In this document: piece by piece, positions 50,381-59,653 of the stretch
How positions within the stretch are numbered: the first letter of the stretch is position 1
How the letters are laid out: every line of letters starts with the position of its first letter
DNA from: Prescottella sp. R16
GTDB taxonomy: Bacteria > Actinomycetota > Actinomycetes > Mycobacteriales > Mycobacteriaceae
DNA length: 64,000 nt
Direction of reading: 5' to 3'
NCBI RefSeq assembly: GCF_030656875.1
Contig: NZ_CP130943.1
Span: forward strand, 4,467,252-4,531,251
The notes under the pieces: model-generated
Database searches by the model: none
What the model was told of the DNA's origin: nothing
What the model saw: the letters and a program-made list of their open reading frames with translations, nothing else
Program-made: the position numbers and the translations under genes

Positions 50381-51508
50381 ATGTTCCTCGCCCTACGCGA
50401 ACTACGGTTCGCGCGATCCAGATTCGGCTTGATGGGCGGTGTCGTCGCCCTCATCTCCGTGCTGATGGTCCTGCTGTCCGGCCTGTCCTCCGGCCTCGTC
50501 GAAGACGGTGTCTCCGGCCTGAAGGCCACACCCGTCGACGGGTTCGCCTTCAACGAGGGCACCAAGACCGACTCGGCGTTCTCGCGCAGCGTCGTCACCG
50601 ACGAGCAGGTCGACGCGTGGCGTCGGCAGCCCGGCGTCGCAGAGGCCGCGCCGTTCGGCAACATGCTCGTCAACGCCCACAACGACAAGGACGTCCCGGT
50701 CGACCTCGCCCTGTTCGGTGTCCCCGTCGACTCGTTCCTCGCGCCGACCGCGGCGCAGGGCACAGGGCTGAGCGAGCCGAACGGCATCGTCGTGAGCAAG
50801 AGCGCCCTCGACGAGGGCATCGCACTCGGCGACACCATCACGATCGACCGTCTCGGCACCGAACTGAAGATCGTCGGCATCACCGAGGGCAAGCAGACGT
50901 TCGGTCACGTCGACGTCGCGTACCTGCCGATCGAGATGTGGCGCCAGCTGCATTCGGGTGTGCGCCCGGGTGAGCCCGTCCCCGCCCAGTCGACGGTGGA
51001 GGCCACTGCGGTCGCGCTGAAGGCCGAGCCCGGCGCGAGCCTCGACTACGCGGCCGGTGACGCCGCCGCCGGGACGTCCACCGTCGCGCTCGAGGACTCG
51101 TTCGCGTCCTCGCCCGGCTACAGCGCCGAGACCATGACGCTGAGCCTCATCAAGGTGTTCCTGTACGCGATCTCCGCGCTCGTCGTCGGCGCGTTCTTCA
51201 CCGTGTGGACGATCCAACGCAAGCACGAGATCGCCGTGATGCGCGCGATGGGTGCCTCCACCGGCCACCTGCTGCGCGACGGCCTGGCACAGGCGTTCGT
51301 CCTGCTGCTCGGCTCGGTCGCGGTCGGCGCCGCCGTCGGCTACGGTTTCGGCTCGCTGATCGGCGGGGGAGTGCCGTTCCTGCTCGAGCCCGGCGCGGTG
51401 GCCGCCGCCGCCGTGCTGCTGCTGGTCCTCGGCCTGGTCGGTGCCGCGATCTCGATCGTCCGGATCGCCTCGGTCGACCCGTTGAACGCGCTGGGAGGCC
51501 AGCGATGA
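50381..51508 (+). CDS. MacB/FtsX-type ABC exporter permease
   Basis: A 375-aa permease with the MacB topology: one helix near the N-terminus (GLMGGVVALISVLMVLLSGL), a large extracellular domain (about 45-245), then three helices (VFLYAISALVVGAFFTVWTI; AFVLLLGSVAVGAAVGYGFG; AAAAVLLLVLGLVGAAISIV). The conserved cytoplasmic loop reads QRKHEIAVMRAMGAST. Such proteins use mechanotransmission to push substrates or control lipoproteins rather than to form a simple channel. It is encoded as a half-size unit, so a homodimer is expected. ATG 50381. It is translationally coupled to the ATPase. Confidence 0.86.
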   Translation: MFLALRELRFARSRFGLMGGVVALISVLMVLLSGLSSGLVEDGVSGLKATPVDGFAFNEGTKTDSAFSRSVVTDEQVDAWRRQPGVAEAAPFGNMLVNAHNDKDVPVDLALFGVPVDSFLAPTAAQGTGLSEPNGIVVSKSALDEGIALGDTITIDRLGTELKIVGITEGKQTFGHVDVAYLPIEMWRQLHSGVRPGEPVPAQSTVEATAVALKAEPGASLDYAAGDAAAGTSTVALEDSFASSPGYSAETMTLSLIKVFLYAISALVVGAFFTVWTIQRKHEIAVMRAMGASTGHLLRDGLAQAFVLLLGSVAVGAAVGYGFGSLIGGGVPFLLEPGAVAAAAVLLLVLGLVGAAISIVRIASVDPLNALGGQR

Positions 51509-52242
51509 GCGCCCGGAACGATTCCGGAAGGACAACCGCCATGACCACAACGTCGGACATCCGCATCGACACCGCCGCCCTCGAGATCGTCGACGCCGAC
51601 TTGAAGCTCGGTGACGGCGAGCAGACCGTGACCGCACTCGACCGCGTGAGCCTGACCGTCCGTCCCGGCGAGATGGTGGCCGTCGTCGGACCGTCGGGTT
51701 CGGGCAAGTCGAGTCTGCTGGCCGTCGCCGGCGCGCTCACCACTCCCGACTCGGGCACCGTCCGCGTCGGCGGCCGAGACCTGCTGTCGATGACGAAGGC
51801 ACAGGCCGCAAGGTTCCGGCTCGAACAGATCGGCTTCGTGTTCCAGAGCGGCAACCTGATCCCGTCGCTCACCGCCGCCGACCAGCTGCGCCTGGTGTCG
51901 CATCTCGGCAGCACGAAGGGCCGGAAGTTCCGCGACCCGCTCGCGCTGCTCGAGCAGGTGGGTCTGGGTCACAAGGCCGACCGACGCCCCGACCAGCTCT
52001 CCGGCGGCGAGCGGCAGCGGGTGGGTATCGCCCGCGCCCTGGTGTCGACGCCGTCGCTGTTGCTCGTCGACGAGCCCACCGCGGCCCTCGATCGGGTCCG
52101 CAGCCATGAGATCGTGCAGCTGCTGGCCCGCGAGACCCGGGAATCGAAGGTCGGAACCGTCATGGTGACCCATGACTACGATGTCCTCGACTATTGCGAC
52201 CGTGTGGTCGAGATGACGGACGGCCGGCTCACGCCCCGGTAG
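51505..52242 (+). CDS. MacB/LolD-type ABC exporter ATPase
   Basis: A 245-aa ATPase partner of the permease upstream. Walker [11 protein letters not shown]-loop IGFVFQSGNLIPSLTAADQL, signature QLSGGERQRVGIARALV, Walker B LLLVDEPTAALDRVRSH, switch His TVMVTHDYDVLDYCDRVVEM. ATG 51505 overlaps the permease stop (ATGA) and has GGGAGG about 8 nt before it; another ATG at 51541 is possible. Substrate unknown, probably a toxic or lipophilic compound sensed by a flanking TetR protein. Confidence 0.88.
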   Translation: MSARNDSGRTTAMTTTSDIRIDTAALEIVDADLKLGDGEQTVTALDRVSLTVRPGEMVAVVGPSGSGKSSLLAVAGALTTPDSGTVRVGGRDLLSMTKAQAARFRLEQIGFVFQSGNLIPSLTAADQLRLVSHLGSTKGRKFRDPLALLEQVGLGHKADRRPDQLSGGERQRVGIARALVSTPSLLLVDEPTAALDRVRSHEIVQLLARETRESKVGTVMVTHDYDVLDYCDRVVEMTDGRLTPR

Positions 52243-52272
52243 TCCGGAACAGCCACAGCGAAAGGAGGGCAC

Positions 52273-52866
52273 GTGCCGCGGATCAATGCACCCACCGTCG
52301 GTGAGCATCGGGCCGCGCAGCAACGTGCCCTCCTCGACGCTGCCCGCGACGTTCTCGCCGCGGGAGCGACCGAGATCCCGTCGTTCGGTGAGATCGCCGT
52401 CCGCGCCGGTCTCGCGCGGTCGAGCGTCTACCAGTACTTCAAGTCCCGCCGGCATCTCCTCGAGGCACTGGTCGAGGACGCCTTCCCCCGGTGGTCGGCC
52501 CGCGTCGCCGAGGCGACGGCCGACGCCGACGGTCCCGCACAGCGGGTCCTGGCGTACATCGACGCCAACCTGACGCTCGTCGCGGAAGGTGAGCACGCGA
52601 TCGCGGCGGCACTCGCCCGGATCGCACCGGGGCCGGAGTTCGACGCCCGGAGCCGGGCGATGCACGCCGACCTCTACACCCCGCTGTCCGACGCACTGAC
52701 CGAGCTGGGGGTGCAGGACGCCGCCGCGACGGCCGAATTGATCAATGCGATCGTGCATGCCGCCACCCGGCAGATCGAACGCGGCGAGGACGTCGAACGG
52801 GTGCGGAGGAACGCCGCCGACCTGGTCCGGCCGTTCGTGACCGAGCATGCGGCGCATTCCGGTTGA
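52273..52866 (+). CDS. TetR-family regulator, distal gene of the ABC exporter operon
   Basis: A 197-aa TetR protein (ALLDAARDVLAAGATEIPSF, EIAVRAGLARSSVYQYFKSR) starting at GTG 52273 behind a strong AAAGGAGGGC. It is 30 nt downstream of the ATPase gene and so is probably co-transcribed, giving the exporter two regulators, one divergent and one within the operon. It may act on this operon or on a distant gene. Confidence 0.82.
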   Translation: MPRINAPTVGEHRAAQQRALLDAARDVLAAGATEIPSFGEIAVRAGLARSSVYQYFKSRRHLLEALVEDAFPRWSARVAEATADADGPAQRVLAYIDANLTLVAEGEHAIAAALARIAPGPEFDARSRAMHADLYTPLSDALTELGVQDAAATAELINAIVHAATRQIERGEDVERVRRNAADLVRPFVTEHAAHSG

Positions 52867-52909
52867 ACGTTTGTCCGTCACGGACGTATGACTGGGGGCA
52901 CAGCGATGT

Positions 52910-52923
52910 GTTCCACGTGAAAC
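52910..52923 (+). other. parS-like site upstream of trxB
   Basis: GTTCCACGTGAAAC differs from the parS consensus GTTTCACGTGAAAC at one position. The same variant is found at both rsmG start codons and between them. It lies in the gap before trxB, about 6 kb from the perfect parS in parA. Confidence 0.55.
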
Positions 52924-52960
52924 GTTCGACACCGCCGGACGTGCGGCGTCGCTCCCCGGG

Positions 52961-52986
52961 GGAACAACACCATCTAATCTGTTGTT
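52961..52986 (+). promoter_or_regulatory. Probable SigH/SigR-type promoter of trxB
   Basis: GGAAC (52961-52965), 18 nt, GTT (52984-52986) matches the GGAA(T/C)-N17-19-GTT consensus of the thiol-stress sigma factor SigH/SigR. It is about 105 bp before the trxB ATG. trxB2 in mycobacteria is a known SigH target. Confidence 0.6.
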
Positions 52987-53091
52987 GAGCTGACCGACTC
53001 CGCGAGGTGCACCGTCGGCGGTGGATCCGCGTGACCAGCAGCAGAACGAACGTTGTCCACTGGACAGCCGCACAGGACAGGAAAGGCCCGC

Positions 53092-54081
53092 ATGACTACT
53101 CCGACCACGGTCCGTGACCTCATCATCGTCGGCTCGGGACCGGCCGGGTACACCGCCGGCGTGTACGCCGCCCGCGCGGAGCTCGAGCCCCTGCTGTTCG
53201 AGGGCACCCAGTTCGGCGGCTCGCTGATGACCACCACCGATGTCGAGAACTTCCCGGGTTTCCGCGAGGGCATCATGGGCCCGGACCTGATGGACGAGAT
53301 GCGTGAGCAGGCCAAGCGGTTCGGCGCCGACATCCGCACCGAGGACGTCGAGGAGATCGAGCTGGACGGTCCCGTCAAGAAGGTCGTCGCGAACGGCGAG
53401 ACCTACTACGCCCGCGCCGTCGTTCTGGCGATGGGTGCCGCCGCCCGTTACCTCGGTATCCCCGGTGAGGAGAAGCTCCTCGGCCGCGGTGTCAGCGCCT
53501 GCGCCACGTGCGACGGCTTCTTCTTCCGCGACCAGGACATCGTCGTCGTCGGCGGCGGCGACTCCGCGATGGAGGAGGCCACCTTCCTGACGAAGTTCGC
53601 GCGCAGCGTCACGCTCGTGCACCGCCGCGAGGAGTTCCGCGCATCCCGCATCATGCTCGAGCGCGCCAAGGCCAACGAGAAGATCCGCTTCCTCACCAAC
53701 GCCGAGCCGGTCGAGGTCCTGGGCGAGAACAGTGTCACCGGCCTCGTGGTCCGGGACACCGTCACCGGCGAGCAGTCCACGCTCGACGTGACCGGCATGT
53801 TCGTCGCGATCGGTCACGATCCGCGCAGCGAGCTGGTCAAGGGCCAGGTCGACGTCGACGATGCCGGCTACGTCAAGGTGCAGTCGCCCACCACCGCCAC
53901 CTCCACTGCGGGCGTCTTCGCCGCCGGCGACCTGGTCGACCACACCTACCGGCAGGCCATCACCGCGGCCGGCACCGGCTGCTCCGCCGCGATCGACGCC
54001 GAGCGCTGGCTGGCCGAGCAGGGCGACATCACCGAGAACACCCTCGCCGCCGCGGGCGAGCCCGTCGCCGTCGACGCCTGA
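53092..54081 (+). CDS. trxB: Thioredoxin reductase
   Basis: A 329-aa flavoprotein that passes electrons from NADPH to thioredoxin. FAD motif [16 protein letters not shown] at the N-terminus; redox pair Cys137-Ala-Thr-Cys140 in [15 protein letters not shown] motif [16 protein letters not shown] with HRREEFRAS; and [20 protein letters not shown] near the end. ATG 53092 is chosen over a longer frame because of GAAAGG just upstream. Gene order trxB-trxA-cwlM matches Rv3913-Rv3915. Confidence 0.95.
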   Translation: MTTPTTVRDLIIVGSGPAGYTAGVYAARAELEPLLFEGTQFGGSLMTTTDVENFPGFREGIMGPDLMDEMREQAKRFGADIRTEDVEEIELDGPVKKVVANGETYYARAVVLAMGAAARYLGIPGEEKLLGRGVSACATCDGFFFRDQDIVVVGGGDSAMEEATFLTKFARSVTLVHRREEFRASRIMLERAKANEKIRFLTNAEPVEVLGENSVTGLVVRDTVTGEQSTLDVTGMFVAIGHDPRSELVKGQVDVDDAGYVKVQSPTTATSTAGVFAAGDLVDHTYRQAITAAGTGCSAAIDAERWLAEQGDITENTLAAAGEPVAVDA

Positions 54082-54126
54082 CCTGCCCCACCCTCAACCG
54101 ACCGGAACAGATCCCAGGAGGATTCC

Positions 54127-54450
54127 GTGGCGAACACCATCACGATCAGCGACAACTCGTTCAAGCAGGAGGTTCTCGACTCGGAGAAGCCCGTGCTCGT
54201 CGACTTCTGGGCCACCTGGTGCGGCCCGTGCAAGATGGTTGCTCCGGTCCTCGAGGAGATCGCCGGCGAGCACGGGGACAAGCTCACCATCGCGAAGCTC
54301 GACATCGACCAGAACCCGGGTGCGGCCCGCGACTTCCAGGTCATGTCGATCCCCACGATGATCCTCTTCCAGGGCGGCAAGCCCGTGAAGACCATCGTCG
54401 GCGCCAAGGGCAAGGCTGCACTGCTCAAGGATCTCGCCGAGGTCCTCTGA
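54127..54450 (+). CDS. trxA: Thioredoxin
   Basis: A 107-aa thioredoxin with the active site WCGPCK (Cys32, Cys35), the cis-proline loop MSIPTMILF and the typical FWATWCGP. It receives electrons from the reductase encoded 45 bp upstream and reduces protein disulfides in the cytosol. GTG 54127 follows CAGGAGG. An efficient hairpin follows the gene, ending the trxBA unit. Confidence 0.95.
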   Translation: MANTITISDNSFKQEVLDSEKPVLVDFWATWCGPCKMVAPVLEEIAGEHGDKLTIAKLDIDQNPGAARDFQVMSIPTMILFQGGKPVKTIVGAKGKAALLKDLAEVL

Positions 54451-54490
54451 GGCCTTCCTGCCGTCCCGTTCGGCCCGGTGATCCGTTTTC

Positions 54491-54540
54491 CGGCCACGGT
54501 GTGACCCGACTGCCACCGCAGTCTTGTCACACTGTGGCCG
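54491..54540 (+). terminator. Two-stage hairpin terminator downstream of trxA
   Basis: CGGCCACGGTGTGAC (54491-54505) pairs with GTCACACTGTGGCCG (54526-54540), 15 bp with one G-T pair; a 2-nt internal bulge leads to the inner stem GACTGC/GCAGTC with loop CACC. It starts 40 bp after the stop and resembles the mod terminator in plan. Confidence 0.8.
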
Positions 54541-54609
54541 AACTTACGTGCCGTCCCGGCGACGCCGTCTGAGAGAATCGTTCGAGTCCGCTACGAAAGG
54601 TCCGCCAGT

Positions 54610-55812
54610 ATGCAGCTGCTCCGTCACGGCGATCACGGCCCCGCCGTCGCCGAGATCAGGGGTACCTTGACCGGCCTGGGATTTTTCCATAACGGTGCGG
54701 CGCAGACGCACGGCGACGCCGCCGGCGGCTCGCACTGGATTGCTCCCGACGCCGTGTTCGATCATCGCCTCGACTCGGCTGTGCGTGCGTTCCAGCAGCA
54801 GCGCGGCCTACTCGTCGACGGTGTCGTCGGCCCGGCGACGTACCGGTCCCTCAAAGAGGCGTCGTACCGGCTCGGGGCCCGCACCCTCATCTACCAGTTG
54901 TCGGCACCGCTGTGCGGTGACGACGTCGCGCATCTGCAGACCCGGCTCGAGGATCTGGGTTTCTACATCGGCCGGGTCGACGGCTATTTCGGTCCGCGCA
55001 CCCACGACGCGCTGAGCTCGTTCCAGCGGGAGATCGGGATCGCGTCCGACGGCATCTGTGGCCCGGCGACACTGCGAGCCCTCGAACTGCTCGGCACCCG
55101 GGTGTCGGGTGGTTCACCGCACGCGATCAGCGAGGAGGAGCTGGTGCGCCGCTCCGGCCCACAACTGAGCGGCAAGCGGATCGTGATCGACCCGGGACTC
55201 GGCGGCCCGGACACCGGCCGCATCGTGCAGGGCCCGACCGGCCCGATCAGCGAGGCGGAGATCCTGTGGGATCTGGCGAGCCGGCTCGAGGGCCGGATGG
55301 CGGCGACGGGGATGGAAACGTTCCTGTCGCATCCGCAGCACACCAACCCGTCGGAGGCGGACCGCGCGGAGACGTCGAACGGATTCGACGCCGATCTCAT
55401 GATCGCGTTGCGCTGCGACAGTCATTCGAGCCCCGCGGCCAGTGGTGTCGCGAGCTTCCATTTCGGTAACTCGCACGGGTCCACGTCGATGATCGGTCAG
55501 ATCCTCACCGGGTTCATCCAACGCGAGATCGTGGCACGAACCACGTTGCGGGACTGCAGGACTCACGGTCGTACGTGGGATCTTCTGCGGATCACGAAGA
55601 TGCCGACGGTGCAGGTCGACATCGGCTACCTGTCGAACGCGTCCGACGTGGCGGTGCTGACCGATCCGCGGCAGCGGGACGTCATCGCGGAGGCGATCCT
55701 CATCGCCGTCAAACGCCTGTACCTGCTGGGGCAGGACGACGCCCCCACCGGCACGTTCACGTTCGCGGAACTGCTCGCACACGAGCTCGCGACCACCGAG
55801 GGCGCGCGCTGA
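54610..55812 (+). CDS. cwlM: CwlM-like amidase-fold protein (probably regulatory)
   Basis: A 400-aa protein: two peptidoglycan-binding (PG_binding_1) domains (about residues 5-80, RGLLVDGVVGPATYRSLKEA, and 90-165, RVDGYFGPRTHDALSSFQRE), then an N-acetylmuramoyl-L-alanine amidase (Amidase_3) fold from about 185 to 380. Key zinc and catalytic residues look altered: the usual DPGHGG is DPGLGG (Leu197), and the catalytic Glu position in the VExGFxSN motif reads VDIGYLSN (Asp337). There is no signal peptide. In mycobacteria CwlM stays in the cytosol and activates MurA when phosphorylated by PknB; the same role is likely here. It lies after trxA as in Rv3915. Confidence 0.88.
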   Translation: MQLLRHGDHGPAVAEIRGTLTGLGFFHNGAAQTHGDAAGGSHWIAPDAVFDHRLDSAVRAFQQQRGLLVDGVVGPATYRSLKEASYRLGARTLIYQLSAPLCGDDVAHLQTRLEDLGFYIGRVDGYFGPRTHDALSSFQREIGIASDGICGPATLRALELLGTRVSGGSPHAISEEELVRRSGPQLSGKRIVIDPGLGGPDTGRIVQGPTGPISEAEILWDLASRLEGRMAATGMETFLSHPQHTNPSEADRAETSNGFDADLMIALRCDSHSSPAASGVASFHFGNSHGSTSMIGQILTGFIQREIVARTTLRDCRTHGRTWDLLRITKMPTVQVDIGYLSNASDVAVLTDPRQRDVIAEAILIAVKRLYLLGQDDAPTGTFTFAELLAHELATTEGAR

Positions 55813-55833
55813 CCGACGCCCCGCCGGGGCCGG

Positions 55834-56526
55834 TCACACTCCCACGGGGCTCTTCTCGTCACGGCTCGCACCGCTGCCGACCATGGTGAGGGCTGCCGTC
55901 TCGAGGAGCCGTTCCAGGGCTGCCTCGACGTCCGCCTTCCAGAGGTGATCGCGGTCGAGTTCGAGGCGTAACCTCGGGAAACGATGGTGTGGCGCAACAA
56001 CTTCGAAGCCGACGTCCTCGAGGAAGTCGGCACTGATCATGCACTCCTGCGGGGAGCATTCCCGGGCCGCGGTGGCGGTCGGGGTGTCGTGAGGGGAGCG
56101 GTCGCCGCGGATCCCGAACGCCTCGAGCGCGCGAACACCACGGCGGACCAGATCGGCGACCGCCGCCTGGATCAGGGTGGAACCGAGCGCGTACTCGTCA
56201 CCGATCGGTTCGAGGCGCATCGTGGTGAGCAGGACGGCGTCGGCGCTGACCGGGGAGGTGGGGAACAGATCGGCGCGGGGCACGGTGCTGGGCGGCGCGT
56301 ACAGGGCGCACCCGGCCGGCTTGTCGTCGACGAGCGCCACCTGACCGCAGGAACCCCATTCGAGCATGACCGTCGACAGCCAGGCTTCCTTCTCGAACTC
56401 GGGATCGCAGAAGTCGCGGGACGTGCGGAGGGCCGCGGGATCCATCTCCCAGAAGACGCATCGGCGAGCATGGGAGGACAGCTTGTCGAGGCCGTCGAGG
56501 GTGAGGGACGTGACGCTAGTCGACAC
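55834..56526 (-). CDS. GNAT-like conserved protein, Rv3916c-like
   Basis: A 230-aa protein with acetyltransferase-like pattern (CGQVALVDDKPAGCALYAPP; LIQAAVADLVRRGVRALEAF). VSSLTLDG-like SVTSLTLDGLDKLSSHARRC and FEKEAWLSTVMLEWGSCGQV match the family beside parB in mycobacteria. GTG 56526 begins this block; the frame extends upstream without family sequence. Convergent with cwlM. No defined substrate. Confidence 0.78.
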   Translation of the reverse strand: MSTSVTSLTLDGLDKLSSHARRCVFWEMDPAALRTSRDFCDPEFEKEAWLSTVMLEWGSCGQVALVDDKPAGCALYAPPSTVPRADLFPTSPVSADAVLLTTMRLEPIGDEYALGSTLIQAAVADLVRRGVRALEAFGIRGDRSPHDTPTATAARECSPQECMISADFLEDVGFEVVAPHHRFPRLRLELDRDHLWKADVEAALERLLETAALTMVGSGASRDEKSPVGV

Positions 56527-56689
56527 CGTGTACGCCAGCCTCCATGCCCGCAGCCTCCGGACCACTCGGGGAGTCGAGTTCGTCTCCGCGAAACTTGTTC
56601 TTCCAGGATAGGCGATGCGTCCGGTCTCGGTGCGCCGGCGCCGGACTCCGACGACGGCAGCCGTCCGGTGCCCGAGACCACCGGATACG

Positions 56690-56736
56690 ACGACACCCCT
56701 CGATTGCGTCACGGTGACGTAATCGAGGGGTGTCGT
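56690..56736 (-). terminator. 22-bp hairpin terminator of the parAB operon
   Basis: Arms 56690-56711 and 56715-56736 pair over 22 bp with one G-T pair around loop CGG. It lies 10 bp past the parB stop on the transcribed side. No U-tract. Confidence 0.87.
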
Positions 56737-56746
56737 TCGAGCAGTC

Positions 56747-57874
56747 TCAGGCGTCGGCCTGCTGCTCCATCATCTTCACGATCCGCTCGAGATCGTCGAC
56801 CGACCCGAACTCGACGACGATCTTGCCCTTACGCTTGCCCAGGCTCACCGTGACCCGGGTGTCGAACGAACTCGACAGCCGCTCGGCGACGTCCTGCAGC
56901 CCCGGCATCTGGATCGGCTTCCGCTTCGGCGCCGGGGTGGGGGAGGGGCCCTCACGGTTGGCGAGCACCACCGCTTCCTCGGTCGCCCGCACCGACATGC
57001 CCTCGGCGACGATTCGAGCGGCGAGTACCTCCTGCGCGTCGGCGCCGGCCTCGAGTGCGAGCAGTGCGCGGGCGTGCCCGGCCGACAGCACCCCGGCCGC
57101 CACCCGGCGCTGCACCGGGATCGGCAGTTTGAGCAGACGGATCATGTTCGTCACGACCGGACGCGACCGGCCGAGCCGTGCCGCCAGTTCCTCGTGCGTG
57201 ACCTCGAACTCCTCGAGCAACTGCTGATACGCGGCCGCCTCTTCGAGCGGGTTGAGCTGCACACGATGAATGTTCTCGAGTAGCGCGTCCCGCAGCATCG
57301 ACTCGTCGGTGGTCTCCCGGACGATCGCGGGAATCGTGTCGAGCCCGGCCAGCTGGCCGGCCCGCCACCGCCGTTCACCCATGACGAGCTGATACTGCTC
57401 GGCACCGGTCCGGCGGACCACGATCGGCTGCATCAGACCGAACTCACGGATCGAGTGCACCAGTTCGGCGAGGGCCTCCTCGTCGAACACCGACCGCGGC
57501 TGCTTCGGATTCGGCTCGATCAAGTGCGGCGGGATCTCGTGGTAGACCGCACCGGTGGGGGAGAGGGGATCCTCGTCGGTGCGGGTCGCCGGAGTCGGGG
57601 TCGGGGCCACGGCGACGGTATCGTCCGCCTTCGTTGCTGCCGTGGTCTTGGCCTTGGCCTTGGCCGCCGTCTTCTTCACGGGCTTCGCGGACTTCGTGGG
57701 CGGCACCACGGCCGACTCGTCGTCGGAGAAGAGATCCGGGGTGGACGCGGGTGCTGAGGTGCCGATGATGACGTCGGCCGCCGCGGTGCCGAGCCCGGGG
57801 CCACCACCCGTGGGTCCGGTCGGGATCAGTGCTGCGAGTCCGCGCCCGAGACCGCCCTTGCGTGTCTGCGCCAT
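56747..57874 (-). CDS. parB: Chromosome-partitioning protein ParB (CTPase)
   Basis: A 375-aa ParB. A long acidic/Ala-Lys-rich linker (about residues 30-105, [20 protein letters not shown]) separates the N-terminal [20 protein letters not shown] from the core. The CTP-binding domain has [40 protein letters not shown] and [14 protein letters not shown]; the helix-turn-helix that reads parS is [20 protein letters not shown]. The C-terminal dimer domain is [20 protein letters not shown]. It loads on parS and spreads. It follows parA by 4 bp. Confidence 0.96.
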   Translation of the reverse strand: MAQTRKGGLGRGLAALIPTGPTGGGPGLGTAAADVIIGTSAPASTPDLFSDDESAVVPPTKSAKPVKKTAAKAKAKTTAATKADDTVAVAPTPTPATRTDEDPLSPTGAVYHEIPPHLIEPNPKQPRSVFDEEALAELVHSIREFGLMQPIVVRRTGAEQYQLVMGERRWRAGQLAGLDTIPAIVRETTDESMLRDALLENIHRVQLNPLEEAAAYQQLLEEFEVTHEELAARLGRSRPVVTNMIRLLKLPIPVQRRVAAGVLSAGHARALLALEAGADAQEVLAARIVAEGMSVRATEEAVVLANREGPSPTPAPKRKPIQMPGLQDVAERLSSSFDTRVTVSLGKRKGKIVVEFGSVDDLERIVKMMEQQADA

Positions 57875-57878
57875 ATTC

Positions 57879-58889
57879 CTACCGCTCCTGCGTCGTGGTG
57901 GTCATGCCGCGGGCCGCGAGTTCGCGGCCGGCGTCGAGGTAGCTCATTGCGCCCCGGGATCCGGGATCGTAGTCGAGGACGGTCATCCCGTAGCCGGGTG
58001 CCTCGGACACCTTGACCGAGCGGGGGATGACGGCCCGCAGCACCACGTCCCCGAAGTGCTTGCGCACTTCCTCGGCGACCTGATCGGCGAGCTTGGTCCG
58101 CGCGTCGTACATCGTGAGCAGGACGGTGGACACGTGCAGATCCGGATTCAGGTGGGCCTGCACGAGTTCGATGTTCCGCAGCAGCTGGCCGACGCCTTCG
58201 AGTGCGTAGTACTCGCACTGGATCGGGATCAGCACCTCCTTCGCGGCGACCATCGCGTTGACGGTGAGTAGGCCGAGCGACGGCGGGCAGTCGATGAGGA
58301 TGAAGTCGACATCGAAGTCGGCGAGTGCCCGCTCCGACAGCGCGTTCTTGAGGCGGTTCTCGCGGGCGACCATCGACACGAGTTCGATCTCGGCACCCGC
58401 CAGGTCGATGGTGGCGGGAATGCAGAACAGGCGCTCGCTGTGCGGGCTCTGCTGGATTGCGTCCTTCGCAGTCACCTCACCGAGCAGCAGTTCGTAGCTC
58501 GACGGCGTACCCGACGTGTGCGGGATACCGAGCGCGGTGCTCGCGTTGCCCTGCGGATCGAGATCGACGACGAGAACACTGAGGCCCTGGACCGCGAGGG
58601 CCGACGCCAGGTTCACCGTCGAGGTCGTCTTGCCGACTCCACCCTTCTGGTTCGCGATCGTGAAAACGCGTCGCTGTGTGGGCTTCGGCAGGGCCACCGA
58701 ACCCGGATGCAGCACCTGACTCGCCCGCTGGGCGGCCGCACCGATCGGTGTGTCCTCGAGGGAAATACCCTCGTAGGGGGAGGAGTGGGTGAAGTCCTGA
58801 TCCCGACTGCCGCTCGTCGACTCGGGTGGGTGCCCGGTTTCACGTGAAACCGTTTCCCGTGAAACGGCGGATTCAGCTCCAGCCGACAT
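57879..58889 (-). CDS. parA: Chromosome-partitioning ATPase ParA
   Basis: A 336-aa Walker-type ATPase. Deviant Walker [17 protein letters not shown] at about 81-96, switch [13 protein letters not shown] and Walker [19 protein letters not shown]. The N-terminal 70 residues are a non-conserved tail whose DNA carries a parS site; it encodes the repeated [13 protein letters not shown] 58889 has AAGGAG about 6 nt upstream. With ParB it moves the newly replicated origin. Confidence 0.96.
   Translation of the reverse strand: MSAGAESAVSRETVSRETGHPPESTSGSRDQDFTHSSPYEGISLEDTPIGAAAQRASQVLHPGSVALPKPTQRRVFTIANQKGGVGKTTSTVNLASALAVQGLSVLVVDLDPQGNASTALGIPHTSGTPSSYELLLGEVTAKDAIQQSPHSERLFCIPATIDLAGAEIELVSMVARENRLKNALSERALADFDVDFILIDCPPSLGLLTVNAMVAAKEVLIPIQCEYYALEGVGQLLRNIELVQAHLNPDLHVSTVLLTMYDARTKLADQVAEEVRKHFGDVVLRAVIPRSVKVSEAPGYGMTVLDYDPGSRGAMSYLDAGRELAARGMTTTTQER
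58837..58865 (+). other. parS centromere site (perfect) plus adjacent variant
   Basis: GTTTCACGTGAAAC at 58837-58850 is a perfect parS consensus; GTTTCCCGTGAAAC follows at 58852-58865 with one mismatch. Both lie inside the 5' end of parA and encode [10 protein letters not shown]. Confidence 0.9.
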
Positions 58890-58959
58890 CTACTGCTCCT
58901 TCGCTCGTTGTCCACTCATGACGCAATTCTCAACCCTGGCACCGACAATTGCCCGGAAG

Positions 58960-59649
58960 TCACCGCTTCCGGCGGCCGTGTTGCGCGACGCGTTCCGCGC
59001 GCACCACGATCGTCGGCACCGGCAGTATGTCGCCGCCGCACTCGAGCGCTTCCAGATTCCCGGCACCCAACCGGGTGAGCGCGGCCCGATCCCGGTCGAT
59101 CTCCTCCGCAGCACTCGATCCCTTCAACGCCAGCATCCGGCCACCGACCCGCACCAACGGCAACGACCACCGCGCCAACTTCTCGAGCGGCGCCACCGCC
59201 CGGGACGTGACCACGTCCGCGCCACCGACCTCCTTGACCACCCCCGATTCCTCCGCCCGGCCCCGCACCACCGTCACGTTGTCCAACCCGAGTGCGTCGA
59301 CGGTCTCCTGCAGGAACACCGACCGACGCAGCAACGGCTCCACCAACGTCACCCGAACGTCCGGCCGCGCGATCGCCAACGGGATACCGGGCAGACCCGC
59401 ACCCGACCCGACATCCACCACGGTTTCCCCGGCACCCACCAGCTCACCGAGTACCGCACAGTTCAACACGTGCCGCACCCACAGCCGGGGCACCTCCCGC
59501 GGCCCGATCAACCCTCGAACGACACCGTCCGACGCCAACGCATCCCGATACGCCCCGGCCTGCTCGGCTCGTTCCCCGAAGACCCGCGCCACCGCACCGG
59601 CCACGTCCCACTGCTCATCCATCAACTCCACCAGTTCCACGTGAAACAT
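58960..59649 (-). CDS. rsmG: 16S rRNA (guanine-N7) methyltransferase, copy next to parA
   Basis: A 229-aa SAM-dependent enzyme that methylates G527 (E. coli numbering) of 16S rRNA. The SAM motif is [36 protein letters not shown] and RGRAEESG are family blocks. ATG 59649 begins MFHVELVEL; the same frame stays open for about 87 more codons upstream but without RsmG-like sequence. Residues 1-209 are identical to the other copy apart from one silent base; the C-terminal tail ([15 protein letters not shown]) differs. It occupies the usual place beside parA (70 bp gap). Confidence 0.92.
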   Translation of the reverse strand: MFHVELVELMDEQWDVAGAVARVFGERAEQAGAYRDALASDGVVRGLIGPREVPRLWVRHVLNCAVLGELVGAGETVVDVGSGAGLPGIPLAIARPDVRVTLVEPLLRRSVFLQETVDALGLDNVTVVRGRAEESGVVKEVGGADVVTSRAVAPLEKLARWSLPLVRVGGRMLALKGSSAAEEIDRDRAALTRLGAGNLEALECGGDILPVPTIVVRAERVAQHGRRKR

Positions 59650-59653
59650 CCTC
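59021..59653. repeat. Large direct repeat, parA-side copy (rsmG core)
   Basis: This 633-bp block matches 60129-60761 in the same orientation, base for base, with one difference: A at 59113 versus G at 60221, silent in a Ser codon. Identity stops abruptly at both ends; beyond it the gene tails are related but clearly diverged. Offset between copies is 1108 bp. Confidence 0.97.
59634..59647 (+). other. parS-like site over the start of rsmG (parA side)
   Basis: GTTCCACGTGAAAC, one mismatch to parS, spans codons 1-5 of rsmG (encoding FHVEL). parS-like sequence at the rsmG start is known from other bacteria. Confidence 0.65.

Noticed and set aside
55818..55830. GCCCC-GCC-GGGGC between cwlM and the GNAT-like gene as a terminator
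   Set aside because: Only a 5-bp stem; too short to call in such GC-rich DNA.
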